Made by a program: the position numbers and the translations under genes. Source: Blastopirellula marina (GTDB lineage: Bacteria; Planctomycetota; Planctomycetia; Pirellulales; Pirellulaceae). Taken from it: a stretch of 64,000 nt of DNA. Below the pieces are notes generated by a model. That model was not told where the DNA came from. It made no database searches and worked only from the letters and a program-made list of their open reading frames with translations. The stretch's first letter is position 1; every line of letters begins with the position of its first letter. The DNA is taken from the NCBI RefSeq assembly GCF_002967765.1, contig NZ_PUHY01000006.1, forward strand, positions 248,001 through 312,000, written 5' to 3'. This document shows positions 35,837 to 45,433 of the stretch, piece by piece.

Positions 35837-38230
35837 ATGGTCAAGAACACCGCCGCACCAACTACGAAGAAAGCTTCCAAGCTCCTGGGCCAAGCTGCTA
35901 CGCCGTTGGTTTTGAAAGTCGAAGGAACTGAGCGCGATGGTCAGATCATCCGTGTTCATTCCGCCAAATGCCTGGTCGGCTCTGGGGCTAACTGCCAGTT
36001 GCGGCTCATTGCGGCTGACGTCTTGCCGAAGCACTGTGTGATCTACCGCGGCGAAAGTGGCATGGTCGTCAAATCATGGACGCGTGACACCCGGATCAAC
36101 GGCAGCACGATTTCCGAAGCGTGGCTACGGATTGGTGATCACTTGAGCCTGGGCAGTTTGAGCTTTGAAGTCTTGGCCGATCAGCCAAACGATTCTGCCC
36201 CACCCAGTCGTTCACCTGCCGAACTCCATCAAGAAAACCGACAACAACGCCGCCGCTCGAATCGTCGCATCCGTAACCTTTTAAATGTGGTTCGTCAGCA
36301 GAAGACAAGCTTTAGTAGCCTGCAAGCCAAGTTGGACGAAACGCAGAAGTTGGTCGACTCGCTCCTCGCACGCGAAGTCGAAACCCCGCAACCATCGCAG
36401 GAGTCGCGGCAGGAACTGCGCGAGCTTCAAAGTGAACTTCGCAAGAAAAAGAACCAACGGGTTCGCAACGTCGTGAATCATGTTCGCGACCTTGTCCGTA
36501 GCAATCAGCAGCTCCAAGCGGAACTTCGCGAACAACTCGAGGTCAAGCAAAACCATCTCAATGAAGTTCGTCAGGAACTGAACACAACGGCCGCCGAGAC
36601 CGAGGCGGAACGTTCCCAGCGACGTCTGCTCGAAGCGGATCTTCGCGAAACCGAAGCGACCGTCACTCACCTGAAGGAACAGGCCAGCGAACTTCAGTCG
36701 CGAGCCGATCTCTTGCGTGAGCGGTGGCAATCGGCACGCTACAACGGGCGGTCACGCGTCAAGACGATCTTGTCCCATCTCCGTAACGTTCGACAGCACC
36801 TATCATCCCTCGATTCGAACGACGACGAACTCGATTCGCAAGATTCCGAGCCGTTGGCCGAATTGCGTCTCGCCTATGAGGATGCCCTGCGGGAACTGCA
36901 AGATCACCGCAATTCGCTGAAAGATACCGAAAGCGAATTGGCCTGGTCACAGGAAGAACTGACCCAAAGTCAACAGCAAGCAGAAGAACTCACCAGCAAG
37001 ATTCGCGAGCTGGAAGAAGCCCTTTCCTCGACACGTTCGCAGCAAGCAGAAATGGCCGCGGCATTGGCTGCGACGCCAGCACCCCCGCAGCCCGATCCGG
37101 CTCAAGCGGAAGAGCTTTCGCAACTTCAATCCCAGCTCCTCAGCCAGAAGGAACTGGGCGACCAGTTGCAACAGCAGTTGGCGGAACTGCAAGAGCTCAA
37201 TCGCGAACTTCAAGAAAGCATTGCCGAGCGGCAAGCGAACGAAGCAGAGTTGAAGCAACAACTTGAAGAAGCACGCCAGGCATCGCTCAATTTGCGCCAG
37301 CAGTTGGAAGAAAGCCAACACGCCGCAGCTGCCTATGAAGAGGAAGAGCAATCGGCGATGGATCACCTGCGTACGATGGGCATTCTGCGCGAAACCGCTA
37401 TGGAAGAAGAGACCTGGGAATCGTCGTCCGACGTAGTCGAAGAGGAACTCGTAGAAACGGAACCACCGTCCGAAGAGGCTTACCAATCGGAAATTCCACA
37501 GTATGAAGAACCGGCGTCCCCATCGAGCACTGGGCTGACGAGCTTCCCGAACTTTAAGTTCGACGACGAAGAACTAGCCGCAGAGCCGAGCAGTTCGTAT
37601 GAGGAATCACCGTTTCAGGCCGATAGCGCCGAAACACCTACTGATCACGATCCGCACGCCGATGACAAGGAAGCGATCGACTCGTACATGCAAAACCTGC
37701 TGCAGAGGATGCGTGCGAAGCAGGGTGTGACCGAACCAGCACCGCAACCGGTCGCGAAACCAACCTCCTGTCCGATCACCCCGAAACCGCATGTCGAGGC
37801 GGTCGAGGAAGTCGTGACCCCGATCACGCACGAAGAATTCGTGCCGTCTCGCTTCGCCCCGGAACAAACGTCCGACATTCGTAAGCTCCGCGAGCTCGCC
37901 AACGAGACCGCTAAGGCGGCTATCGACTCCGCGACGCTCAATCGCTGGGAATCGCTGTGCAAATCGAAGCTGGCCGTTTCGATCCTCGCCTTGTTGGCTG
38001 GCTTCACGTTGAACTACTTTTCCTCCAGCTACCTCAGCATTCAATTCGCCGGGGCCTGCCTCGCTTACGTGGTGACGGTGTTCTGGTGGCTTCAATCCGC
38101 TGTGATTTATCAGCACGTGAAGGCCAACCGCAAAGAGCGACTTGATAAGCGGTTCCAAGATGAAATCATCACGCCGCACGGCTTAGCTGTTCACGCGGAA
38201 ACACAGGGCGAACTCCCTGTCGAAGACTAA
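35837..38230 (+). CDS. FHA-domain coiled-coil membrane protein
   Basis: 797-residue protein. An FHA phosphothreonine-binding domain occupies about 25-112 (LVGSGANCQLRL ... HCVIYRGESG ... INGSTI). It is followed by about 390 residues of Gln/Glu/Leu-rich coiled coil (about 125-515), an acidic Pro/Ser-rich linker, and two closely spaced membrane helices near 710-755, with a basic cytoplasmic tail. The layout suggests a membrane-anchored scaffold reading Ser/Thr phosphorylation, fitting the Hanks-type kinase and PP2C phosphatase elsewhere in the window. It is a single-gene unit; the partner is unknown. Confidence 0.85.
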   Translation: MVKNTAAPTTKKASKLLGQAATPLVLKVEGTERDGQIIRVHSAKCLVGSGANCQLRLIAADVLPKHCVIYRGESGMVVKSWTRDTRINGSTISEAWLRIGDHLSLGSLSFEVLADQPNDSAPPSRSPAELHQENRQQRRRSNRRIRNLLNVVRQQKTSFSSLQAKLDETQKLVDSLLAREVETPQPSQESRQELRELQSELRKKKNQRVRNVVNHVRDLVRSNQQLQAELREQLEVKQNHLNEVRQELNTTAAETEAERSQRRLLEADLRETEATVTHLKEQASELQSRADLLRERWQSARYNGRSRVKTILSHLRNVRQHLSSLDSNDDELDSQDSEPLAELRLAYEDALRELQDHRNSLKDTESELAWSQEELTQSQQQAEELTSKIRELEEALSSTRSQQAEMAAALAATPAPPQPDPAQAEELSQLQSQLLSQKELGDQLQQQLAELQELNRELQESIAERQANEAELKQQLEEARQASLNLRQQLEESQHAAAAYEEEEQSAMDHLRTMGILRETAMEEETWESSSDVVEEELVETEPPSEEAYQSEIPQYEEPASPSSTGLTSFPNFKFDDEELAAEPSSSYEESPFQADSAETPTDHDPHADDKEAIDSYMQNLLQRMRAKQGVTEPAPQPVAKPTSCPITPKPHVEAVEEVVTPITHEEFVPSRFAPEQTSDIRKLRELANETAKAAIDSATLNRWESLCKSKLAVSILALLAGFTLNYFSSSYLSIQFAGACLAYVVTVFWWLQSAVIYQHVKANRKERLDKRFQDEIITPHGLAVHAETQGELPVED

Positions 38231-38237
38231 CGCACGC

Positions 38238-38924
38238 TTAGGTGCCGCGGACGTTGCCAAACCATTCGATCTGACGCCGATGACAGAGCGTCAGACCATG
38301 CTCTTTAGCCCACGGCTCCAGCCACTCGCCGATCGCTTCAAGTTGATTCAGCTCGATCCCTTGCGGCATCAAGAAGACACGTTCACGCTCGACACCAGGT
38401 AACATTCCTAGGTACGCAAGCACTTCATCGCAATCGGCCTGGCGATCGATTACAAACTTGAGCTGGTAAGGAAACTCGTCCAACAGCCGCCGCACGACAT
38501 CGATTTGCTGTCGGGTTTGCTCATGACGCCGATGCCAGCGTGGATTGGCCTCGGCATCAGGGGCCGAGTTCGAGAGCTTCGGACTGATCGACATCAAATC
38601 GCAGATCAGCGGCAGGTACAACGTACCGGCCGTTTCAACTGTGATATGGCGGCCTGACTTGCGAATGCCTTCGCACAGTGGAATCAGCTCCGAAAACAAC
38701 ATCGGCTCCCCCCCAGTCAGTACGACTTTTGGCACGTCCAGAAGTTCGATTCGTCCGAGAATCTCGGCCACCGAAAGATCTTCCCCTTCCGGATTCCACG
38801 AGGCATGCGGCGTATCGCAGAACCAACAGCGCAGATTGCACCCGCTGGCCCGCACAAACGTGCTTGGCTCACCGGTCAGAAGGCCTTCGCCTTGAATCGA
38901 GGGATAGATTTCAGCAATGCGCAC
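38238..38924 (-). CDS. queE: 7-carboxy-7-deazaguanine synthase
   Basis: 228-residue radical SAM enzyme that rearranges 6-carboxytetrahydropterin to 7-carboxy-7-deazaguanine in queuosine synthesis. The N-terminus IYPSIQGEGLLTGEPSTF is the QueE signature, the cluster triad is C29-x3-C33-x2-C36 and TGGEPM binds SAM. The start is GTG 38924, giving MRIAEIYPS. It is divergent from queF across 239 bases, so the two steps are probably co-regulated. No preQ1 riboswitch motif was seen in the spacer. Confidence 0.93.
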   Translation of the reverse strand: MRIAEIYPSIQGEGLLTGEPSTFVRASGCNLRCWFCDTPHASWNPEGEDLSVAEILGRIELLDVPKVVLTGGEPMLFSELIPLCEGIRKSGRHITVETAGTLYLPLICDLMSISPKLSNSAPDAEANPRWHRRHEQTRQQIDVVRRLLDEFPYQLKFVIDRQADCDEVLAYLGMLPGVERERVFLMPQGIELNQLEAIGEWLEPWAKEHGLTLCHRRQIEWFGNVRGT

Positions 38925-39163
38925 AGAGAACTACCTGAGAGCCCATCGGCGGGGATCGCAACCTTGGACGGCTAAAGGGCCCAGGCGGATAGACCAAACT
39001 TCTAAGAAACAGGTTCAGGCCAGTTTTGTCGAGATGCCTAAACCGTTCGGCTATCCGCATTTCGGTCGCCACAACCGTCTCGCTGAGCTCCGTTCCTGGC
39101 CTAGCCATAAGGACCGGGACAGCCCAAAATAACAGTTTACCATCAAGCAAGGAGTTACGGACC

Positions 39164-39547
39164 GTGCCAGAAGACTTTCGTGCAATTCTCGAAACCTTCG
39201 AGAATCAACACCCGCAGCGAGATTACGAGATCGAGATCAGCGTTCCTGAGTTCACTTCGGTTTGCCCAAAGACCGGTCAGCCTGACTTCGGCACCATCAC
39301 GATCACCTACATCCCGGAATCGCTGTGCGTGGAGTTGAAAAGCCTGAAAATGTATATGCAGGCCTTCCGCAACCAGGGAATCTTCTACGAAAACGTCACC
39401 AACGAAATCTTGAACGACCTGGTCTCGGCCATGCAGCCTCGCTGGATGCAAGTTCGTGCCGAGTTCACCCCGCGCGGTGGGATCAGCTCGACGATCACAG
39501 TCGAACATTACAACGAAACGCCCCCGGATGAGTTGACGGTCATCTAA
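39164..39547 (+). CDS. queF: NADPH-dependent 7-cyano-7-deazaguanine reductase
   Basis: 127-residue QueF of the short, unimodular type, reducing the nitrile preQ0 to the amine preQ1. Cys34 in [14 protein letters not shown] is the thioimide-forming nucleophile and Asp41 the proton donor; [18 protein letters not shown] is the family signature. The start is the GTG at 39164, supported by AAGGAG 9 bases upstream; longer readings reach into the spacer and lack support. It pairs with divergent queE; queC and queD are outside the window. Confidence 0.94.
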   Translation: MPEDFRAILETFENQHPQRDYEIEISVPEFTSVCPKTGQPDFGTITITYIPESLCVELKSLKMYMQAFRNQGIFYENVTNEILNDLVSAMQPRWMQVRAEFTPRGGISSTITVEHYNETPPDELTVI

Positions 39548-39839
39548 TATCTCAACGAAGCGACGTAAATGAGGACCGTGCTCTGTACGTGATGAGCATC
39601 CATCGCTGTTTCTGCGTGCCTTCGTTTCAGCTTCCATTTGAATATTCGATGAATATCACCGCGTAATAGAACCTAGCACCACCAGAAACGAGACGTTAGG
39701 TAACTAAGTTGTTATCTTCACAGGATGACAAAGCCATGGCATCGAAGCGTAAGCTGCGTGCCTAATCGAAAACCTTGGGCGTTCCGATCGATGGATAGGA
39801 AGCGCCTTTCATGAACAACAAAACGAGAAAACTGCTCCG

Positions 39840-40349
39840 ATGCTTAGTATTCGATCGCTGACGGGACTAGCCCTTTCCGCAATTCTTTTGGTCACCATGT
39901 CGGGATGTGGTCCCAGCCCTGGCGCTGAATATGCCGTCAAAACGCTCGAAATCACCCACCGCATTCCTGGCTCGGTGCAAGGCTGGGGCATGGTCTTAGA
40001 TCCTTGGTTCAAAGGAGGTCAAGTCAATCTCGAAGACCTAGCCAGAACGAAGACCATGGGCAATGAATCGATGAAGCAGATTCGTGATGCGGTTTATGCG
40101 GTCGAAGTTCCGAGTGATCCCAAGGCAAAAGAGTTCGCCGAGTTGGTACAAGGGTACTGCGATTGGCAGGTCGAAACCTTTATCGGCACGCTGAACGAAG
40201 TCAGCGAACTGGCCGAGCAAGAGAACCCAGCCTCGCTTCCCACCCTGCAAAAAGCATCGGCCCTCCTGCAACCGCTGGAAGATGCCGAGCAAGAATGGGT
40301 TAAGAAGATCAACGCCCAGGCCAAAAAGCTGGGCCTCCAAGTCAAATAG
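39840..40349 (+). CDS. Predicted lipoprotein, hypothetical
   Basis: 169-residue protein with a lipoprotein signal: hydrophobic LTGLALSAILLVTMSGC with Cys23 as the lipid-modified residue. The mature part is helical, with QQ/E-rich stretches (SELAEQENPASLPTLQKASALLQPLEDAEQEW). No domain was recognised. It lies in a 292-base-plus spacer zone between queF and the zinc-ribbon gene, with no clear operon partner. Confidence 0.75.
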   Translation: MLSIRSLTGLALSAILLVTMSGCGPSPGAEYAVKTLEITHRIPGSVQGWGMVLDPWFKGGQVNLEDLARTKTMGNESMKQIRDAVYAVEVPSDPKAKEFAELVQGYCDWQVETFIGTLNEVSELAEQENPASLPTLQKASALLQPLEDAEQEWVKKINAQAKKLGLQVK

Positions 40350-40420
40350 CTTGTCGGCGGGACTAACAGACTGTTGATTTTCTGCTTCGTTAGCGAGTAA
40401 TTGAGAAATTCAATAGGGTG

Positions 40421-41080
40421 CTAAGCCGCCTGCTGAGTGGGAAGTCCCAGTTCGGTGCTTAAGTCACCAAACAACACATCCAAACAACGGACACTCTTTC
40501 CCCAGTCGAATGCCTGACCGGGGATGTTGGTGGCGGCGGTAACGTGAGTCCCATGGTCTTGCTGCACCAAGCGAACTTTCAGTTCTCCCTTCATCGCCCA
40601 AACGGACGAAGGAAGTTCGGCGGTGATTGTGCAGCCGTCGCTATGTTGCTCGACTTCTTCTACGTCCTGCTTGTTGCGAGCCAAAGTACACATCGTGCGG
40701 GCAATCGCGACACCAATTGGTAGCGACAAGAACTCGCTCCGCTCTTTCCCTGTCCGCACGCCCCACGAAGCCCACAACGGTTGGGTGATCGCGGCCAAAC
40801 CAGAATACGACACGCCAACCGGGACGATTTTGTCCGCAATATCGAAGAACTGCTCGGCTGATAGCCCTGGGCGTGCTTGCTTCGCATGGCTGGCGATGAC
40901 AGCACGAACTTCCTTGACGGCAACGACATTCTCGTAGCTTGGATCGAGTTCCCAGGCAATCACCGCTGGAACAACCGAATCTTCTTCGGTCGAAACGATT
41001 TCCGCCGCGGCATGCAAAGGGCTTCCGCACTGGAAACAGAAGTTTCCGCTCGCTTTGACTCCACAATGGGAACAGAACAT
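40421..41080 (-). CDS. Zinc-ribbon protein of unknown function
   Basis: 219-residue protein. An N-terminal zinc ribbon (C3-x2-C6 and C15-x2-C18, MFCSHCG ... FCFQCG) precedes a globular domain of about 180 residues without recognised homology. No membrane helix or signal is evident. The 96-base gap to the HEAT-repeat lipoprotein upstream on the same strand allows co-transcription. Confidence 0.75.
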   Translation of the reverse strand: MFCSHCGVKASGNFCFQCGSPLHAAAEIVSTEEDSVVPAVIAWELDPSYENVVAVKEVRAVIASHAKQARPGLSAEQFFDIADKIVPVGVSYSGLAAITQPLWASWGVRTGKERSEFLSLPIGVAIARTMCTLARNKQDVEEVEQHSDGCTITAELPSSVWAMKGELKVRLVQQDHGTHVTAATNIPGQAFDWGKSVRCLDVLFGDLSTELGLPTQQAA

Positions 41081-41176
41081 CCTTGTTCTCCTGGCACCTG
41101 TGAATCGCTGTCGTCGCCCCGCTACCTTGATTTATCGGCCAAAGACCAACGACGATTCAGCACGATTGGGGGAGAA

Positions 41177-43105
41177 CTAGTCGATTTGCTCCAGCACACG
41201 CTGCTCGAAATCCTTACCTTTCTTCATTCCCTGCGCGGCATCTTCGGAGAGAGGCATGCGGTACTTCTTCGCCAACGGAACGAATTTGGCAGGATCCGCG
41301 AAGACGAGCATCATGAACTGCCCATCACTTTCCAGCGGAATGAACTGCTCGGGTTTGCCCATTTTTTTCAAGCTGAAATTGGCCAAGCGCAGCACCGCTT
41401 CGACATCGTACCAATCGCCGTAATTCTCGGCTCCGACGCGATAGAGGCGATCCTCAGAGAGAAACTCGACAATATACGGTGCGTTAAAGTCTTCGCTGGA
41501 CTCTTGCAACCAGTTCTGTACCGGGCACTCTGGCTTCCATTTGCCACCGGTCGCCGCCCCCCAATCAGCCAACAGCTCGTCGTGATTTGACGGGATCATT
41601 CCAGTTTCCGAGTCGAACATCGTCACGATTTCAGCCCAGCCCAACGCACCCAGCAATTCACCAGGATCGTTGAAATCAATTTCGCTGGCTGTGGTTTGGT
41701 TTCGTTTGGGCTGCTTCATTAACGCCAAGATTTCGTCCGGAGTCTTCGTCAAGATCCCGGCTGCATAGAAGTCATTCAGTGCCGTCCGCAAATCCAAGTT
41801 TTGTGATTTCCAGTAAGCAACCTCTTGGGCGTGTGGGTCGAGACGATCCGCATGTTGTTCGATGAACTGCTTGCCCTGCGAACCCAACTTTTCATAACAC
41901 AACAACACGACACGACTATCCCACGGCGACTTCATAGCCAGCAATTGCCCCGTGATCTTTGTGCAATCATCTGGCGTGGCATAGTTGGCCATCTCTCCGA
42001 TCAGGTCCGAAGCAAACTTGCCCTTCGCTAACTGCGACAGCAAGATATCGACCGCATTATCAGGGTCGAGCCGGGCTAAGGCTTCGGTCGCATACAACTG
42101 ACTGGCCGGATCGGTGGCATTCTTTTGGATATCTAGCAGCAGATCCTTCGATTGACTGCCAGCGATCTGGGTGAGATCACGTACCAACGTTTGATCGTAT
42201 TTCTCTTCCGGAAACTTCAACGTGTAGGTGTAAATCGCCTGACGAACCGGTTCCGAAATCTCCGGATCAGGATTCTTGAGCAAGCCTTCCAGATTGTAGA
42301 CGCTACCCCACTGATAACCATCGACGGTCTTCTTCAGAACGTACGGCAACAAAGCGTCAACCGACTCCTTAGTTGTGGCAACACCAGCCAAGCAAGCCGC
42401 CAACTTCGCGGGGTCTTTCGCTTGGCCCGATTTCAACAGCTGTCGAAGCTTGACTTCGCTTCCAGTGACATTCGACTTTTGACAAAGCTCGGCCGCGGCA
42501 ACGACGACTCTTGGATCCTTATCATCCAGCAAGTTGACTACCAGCTTGGCTTGCTCTCCTTGCAGTTGTTCAGGGCGAATCTGGTAAGCCGCCAAACTCT
42601 TCAGGGCTGCCAGGCGTAATTCAACGTTAGGATCGGTCAGACACTGAAGATGAAACGCCCACCCCCGATCGATGTTCAGACGCATCAACACTTCAGCCGC
42701 TTTCAATCGCGTTTTGGCCAAAACAGATGGATCAACCATTAACGCAACCAAGTCCTCCTTCGCTTTTTGCGGTCGAGCTTCGACCGCCCGCAGATGTTCG
42801 CCGAAGAGATAGCCTCCCTCGTTCACCTGCTTCATCGCTTGCTGATAGAGCTGATCGATCTTCTTCTGATACCGCTCGCGCGTCTTGGCAATCTGAGAAG
42901 GATCCTCAATCATTACCGGCATGCGATCAACGCGTGCTGGAGCGTTGGGATCGCGAGGTTGATGCCGCATCATGCCGGATGGCAGTTGTCCATCTCCTGA
43001 GACGTTATCGACGAGGATCCGTGAGTCTGGCTGACCATCTCCGCCGCTACAGCCTTGCACCATGACGACGCCTCCCCAACACAAAAGCCACAAGTACCAT
43101 TTCAT
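41177..43105 (-). CDS. HEAT-repeat-like lipoprotein
   Basis: 642-residue predicted lipoprotein: MKWYLWLLCWGGVVMVQGC gives a lipobox with Cys19. The middle (about 100-430) is a run of short helical pairs resembling HEAT/Armadillo repeats (LRLAALKSLAAYQ, DPRVVVAAAELCQK, YATEALARLDPDNA), a scaffold for protein binding. The C-terminal 150 residues form a separate domain with no family recognised. ATG 43105 is chosen because it starts the signal peptide. Its location would be the periplasm or outer membrane; the partner is unknown. Confidence 0.75.
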   Translation of the reverse strand: MKWYLWLLCWGGVVMVQGCSGGDGQPDSRILVDNVSGDGQLPSGMMRHQPRDPNAPARVDRMPVMIEDPSQIAKTRERYQKKIDQLYQQAMKQVNEGGYLFGEHLRAVEARPQKAKEDLVALMVDPSVLAKTRLKAAEVLMRLNIDRGWAFHLQCLTDPNVELRLAALKSLAAYQIRPEQLQGEQAKLVVNLLDDKDPRVVVAAAELCQKSNVTGSEVKLRQLLKSGQAKDPAKLAACLAGVATTKESVDALLPYVLKKTVDGYQWGSVYNLEGLLKNPDPEISEPVRQAIYTYTLKFPEEKYDQTLVRDLTQIAGSQSKDLLLDIQKNATDPASQLYATEALARLDPDNAVDILLSQLAKGKFASDLIGEMANYATPDDCTKITGQLLAMKSPWDSRVVLLCYEKLGSQGKQFIEQHADRLDPHAQEVAYWKSQNLDLRTALNDFYAAGILTKTPDEILALMKQPKRNQTTASEIDFNDPGELLGALGWAEIVTMFDSETGMIPSNHDELLADWGAATGGKWKPECPVQNWLQESSEDFNAPYIVEFLSEDRLYRVGAENYGDWYDVEAVLRLANFSLKKMGKPEQFIPLESDGQFMMLVFADPAKFVPLAKKYRMPLSEDAAQGMKKGKDFEQRVLEQID

Positions 43106-43146
43106 CTTGAATCTCTCTGCCACGCGTGCTTCGCCAGTCGATGCCG

Positions 43147-43608
43147 TTACTGCGGCTGACGATCTCTCCAGTGGGCAAACAAGTCTTGGCATGCCGATCG
43201 CAACACGCCAGGCACCAGCGAGGTATTTCCTTCCCCCGCTTCAAACAATTGCTTCAGCGGCAACTTTAATTGATCGAAACCGGCCTGGGCGGCATCTTCA
43301 ATGGAAGCGCCGAAATAAATCGTATCGACCCGTGCCCAGTACAACGCTGCGGCACACATGGGGCACGGCTCGCAGGTTGTTGCCACGATCGCCCCTTCCA
43401 AGTGCGGGCTACGCACAATCTTGCATCCTTCCCGCAGGGCGTTGATCTCGGCGTGAGCCGTGACGTCGATCGACTCCGAGACCGTATTATGGGCCACCGC
43501 AATCAACTTCCCGTCCAATTGGATCGCACAGCCAAACGGCGTTTGACCTTTGCCAATCCCTTGACGACATATTTCGATCGCCAACTCCATCAACTCTTCT
43601 GGTGTCAT
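43147..43608 (-). CDS. Nucleoside/base deaminase (cytidine deaminase superfamily)
   Basis: 153-residue zinc deaminase with the superfamily signature His52-Ala-Glu54 and P81-C-P-M-C85. The sequence TTCEPCPMCAAALYWARVDTIYFG fits the guanine deaminase / tRNA-adenosine deaminase branch; the C-terminal GVLRSACQDLFAHWRDR looks more like a GuaD-type free base enzyme than TadA. ATG 43608 is preferred over a TTG 27 bases upstream. It precedes the HEAT-repeat lipoprotein by 41 bases on the same strand. Confidence 0.87.
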   Translation of the reverse strand: MTPEELMELAIEICRQGIGKGQTPFGCAIQLDGKLIAVAHNTVSESIDVTAHAEINALREGCKIVRSPHLEGAIVATTCEPCPMCAAALYWARVDTIYFGASIEDAAQAGFDQLKLPLKQLFEAGEGNTSLVPGVLRSACQDLFAHWRDRQPQ

Positions 43609-43994
43609 CTGGTGTCTCTTCCTGCTGCCCAGCAAGTAAGTTGTCTTTGTTGTAGCAGAACCCGATTTTGTTTTCGAAGAAATTTAGTAACTGGGCCTAA
43701 AGAGATTACCGTCGAAAGAGGGTCTTAACCACGGATCCGACGGTTGGGCACGGATAAGTGGGGAAATTCAATTCGCCGGTGGCCGACGAGAGTAGGTCCG
43801 TGATATCGGTGTAATCGGTGGTTACTCTCAACCTGCCTCGCAGCCGACTTGGCGTTCGTCGGACATGAGATCGCGAAAAGCTTCTTCTGTCTGGGCACTT
43901 GCGATCCCTCGACGAGGCATTCACAATACGACTTCCTGTTCAGGGAACATAGCTTTATAGAGATTTTTTACGCGACTTTAGTTGGACGAGCGAG
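43609..43994. other. Non-coding spacer holding an inverted repeat
   Basis: 386 bases between divergent deaminase and sugar isomerase genes. It contains the repeat listed at 43725-43824 and no convincing gene. Confidence 0.5.
43725..43824. repeat. Imperfect inverted repeat with cacgga-type units
   Basis: The left arm ttaaccacggat and the right arm atcggtggtta are near-exact inverted copies (10 of 11) about 75 bases apart. Inside them, units of the type CACGGAT or ATCGGTG recur every 10-13 bases (the right arm reads taaccaccgattacaccgat on the minus strand). This resembles the dispersed NCCACGGATTACACGGAT-type repeats of planctomycete intergenic DNA, by recall and not by search. Confidence 0.5.
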
Positions 43995-45008
43995 ATGACC
44001 TCGAAGCCCCAAGTGATATTGACCGGTTTTGCCGACGAATCTGCGAATCAAAAGACCGCCGAACAACAGTTCAGCGCGTTCGCTGCGTTGGGACTGGAAT
44101 ACTACAGCATCCGTTTCATCGATGTTGGCAACGGCATCAAGAACGTGATGGATCTGACCAAGGCCGAGATTGGCAAGCTCCGCACTCTAGAAGGGGAATA
44201 CGGCCTGAACGTCTCGTCGCTCGGTTCGCCGATCGGAAAGGTCAAGCTGTTGGATATCGAAGACGGCACCAAGAATCGCTTCGTCCCGTTCGAGAAATAT
44301 CTGGCCAAAGACGTCAACAAAGCCTGCGAACTAGCCCACGCGTTTGAAACGAAGCTTATCCGCGGCTTCTCTTTCTATCATCCCAAGGGAACTGACCCCC
44401 GCGAACACATGTCGCAAGCGGTCGATCAATTGGGCCAAATTGCCGAAGCCTGTCATCGCAGCGATTTGACCTTCGGTTTAGAAGTCGAAGCGAACCTGAT
44501 CGGTCAAAACGGCGACATCCTGGCCGAGCTTCACAAGAAGGTGAATCACCCGGCGATGATGCTGATCTTCGATGCCGGTAACCTCGTCTGCCAAGGCTAC
44601 ACGCCTGACGAAGTGTACGACCAGTACATGGCCATGAAGCCAGGCATGGGCTGGATGCACGTCAAGGACTACAAGATCACCAAGCCCGTAGGTGAAAAGG
44701 GGCACATCGACGAAGATGCTCTGAAAAACTTCGTCCCGGCCGACCTGGGTGATAGTGCTTATGAACGCATCATGCGTGACTTCGCTTCCTCGATTCCCAA
44801 GCTGGAAAAGAAGCTGAAGAAACGTGGCATTCCTGGCGTCTTCTGCGACATGGAACCACACGTAAAGGGTGGCGGTCAATTCGGTGGTTTCAGCGGTCCA
44901 GATGGTTTTGGTGTCGCTTTGCGTGGCTTCTGTCGCGTCCTCGATTTTGCCGGTGTGGACTATCATCTCCGCGATTTCGACGACATCATCGCTGCTCGCG
45001 GTTTTTAA
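43995..45008 (+). CDS. Sugar phosphate isomerase/epimerase-type TIM barrel protein
   Basis: 337-residue protein of the AP endonuclease 2/xylose isomerase-like superfamily. FADESANQKTAEQQFSAFAALGL starts the barrel; acidic and His residues on strand ends (FGLEVEANLIG, LIFDAGNLV, GWMHVKDYK, GVFCDMEPH) are in positions for a metal site. Substrates of this family include inositols and keto sugars; none is assigned. A hairpin terminator follows. It is divergent from the deaminase gene. Confidence 0.85.
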   Translation: MTSKPQVILTGFADESANQKTAEQQFSAFAALGLEYYSIRFIDVGNGIKNVMDLTKAEIGKLRTLEGEYGLNVSSLGSPIGKVKLLDIEDGTKNRFVPFEKYLAKDVNKACELAHAFETKLIRGFSFYHPKGTDPREHMSQAVDQLGQIAEACHRSDLTFGLEVEANLIGQNGDILAELHKKVNHPAMMLIFDAGNLVCQGYTPDEVYDQYMAMKPGMGWMHVKDYKITKPVGEKGHIDEDALKNFVPADLGDSAYERIMRDFASSIPKLEKKLKKRGIPGVFCDMEPHVKGGGQFGGFSGPDGFGVALRGFCRVLDFAGVDYHLRDFDDIIAARGF

Positions 45009-45044
45009 CGCACGATGACTCGTGACGCTTAAATGTTTACGATG

Positions 45045-45082
45045 AAGGCAGGTTCATTCTTCTGGATGGCCTGCCTTTTTGC
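45045..45082 (+). terminator. Rho-independent terminator after the isomerase gene
   Basis: An 8-base-pair stem (aaggcagg / cctgcctt) with a 17-base loop followed by tttgct. It lies 37 bases after the isomerase stop and just upstream of the zinc-ribbon gene. Confidence 0.75.
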
Positions 45083-45111
45083 TTGATGGACCTCCGCAGA
45101 ATCGAAATTCC

Positions 45112-45345
45112 ATGTCGCGCGAACGCATTACGATCGGAGGCTGCCCCAAGTGCAAGTCCGATCTTCTGACCTGTCAGCACAACCACTTTCAGAACGACGA
45201 ACTTGAAATTCACTCGTGGGAACATAAATGCCCCGACTGTGGTTTTCGCCAGACCGAGGCGTTCCGTAGCGACGACGAAGACGAGCCGTTTGATCCGATT
45301 GCTGCTGGCAAATGCCCCTTTTGCGGCCGAGCGGCGAACGACTAG
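45112..45345 (+). CDS. Small protein with three CxxC pairs
   Basis: 77-residue protein with C11-x2-C14, C40-x2-C43 and C68-x2-C71, suggesting one complete zinc ribbon plus a half site or dimer-shared site. GGCPKCKSDLL, HKCPDCGF and GKCPFCGR are the individual knuckles. An acidic spacer (SDDEDEPFDP) precedes the third pair. No function is known. It starts at ATG 45112, 34 bases after the isomerase terminator stem. Confidence 0.72.
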   Translation: MSRERITIGGCPKCKSDLLTCQHNHFQNDELEIHSWEHKCPDCGFRQTEAFRSDDEDEPFDPIAAGKCPFCGRAAND

Positions 45346-45361
45346 CCGCTGCCAAAAGAAA

Positions 45362-45386
45362 AAGGGGACCAATTGCTGGCCCCCTT
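45362..45386. terminator. Bidirectional hairpin between converging genes
   Basis: aaggggacc and ggccccctt pair with one mismatch around a 7-base loop. The minus strand then has tttttcttt. It separates the zinc-ribbon gene from the chemoreceptor gene. Confidence 0.65.
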
Positions 45387-45433
45387 CTCTTCTGCCCCAA
45401 ATTCGATTCGCTGGTGGACGAATCGAGTCTTCC

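Noticed and set aside
38925-39163. preQ1 riboswitch between queE and queF
   Set aside because: The spacer was scanned for the compact preQ1 aptamer pattern, and none was found; the genes are divergent and could simply share promoters.
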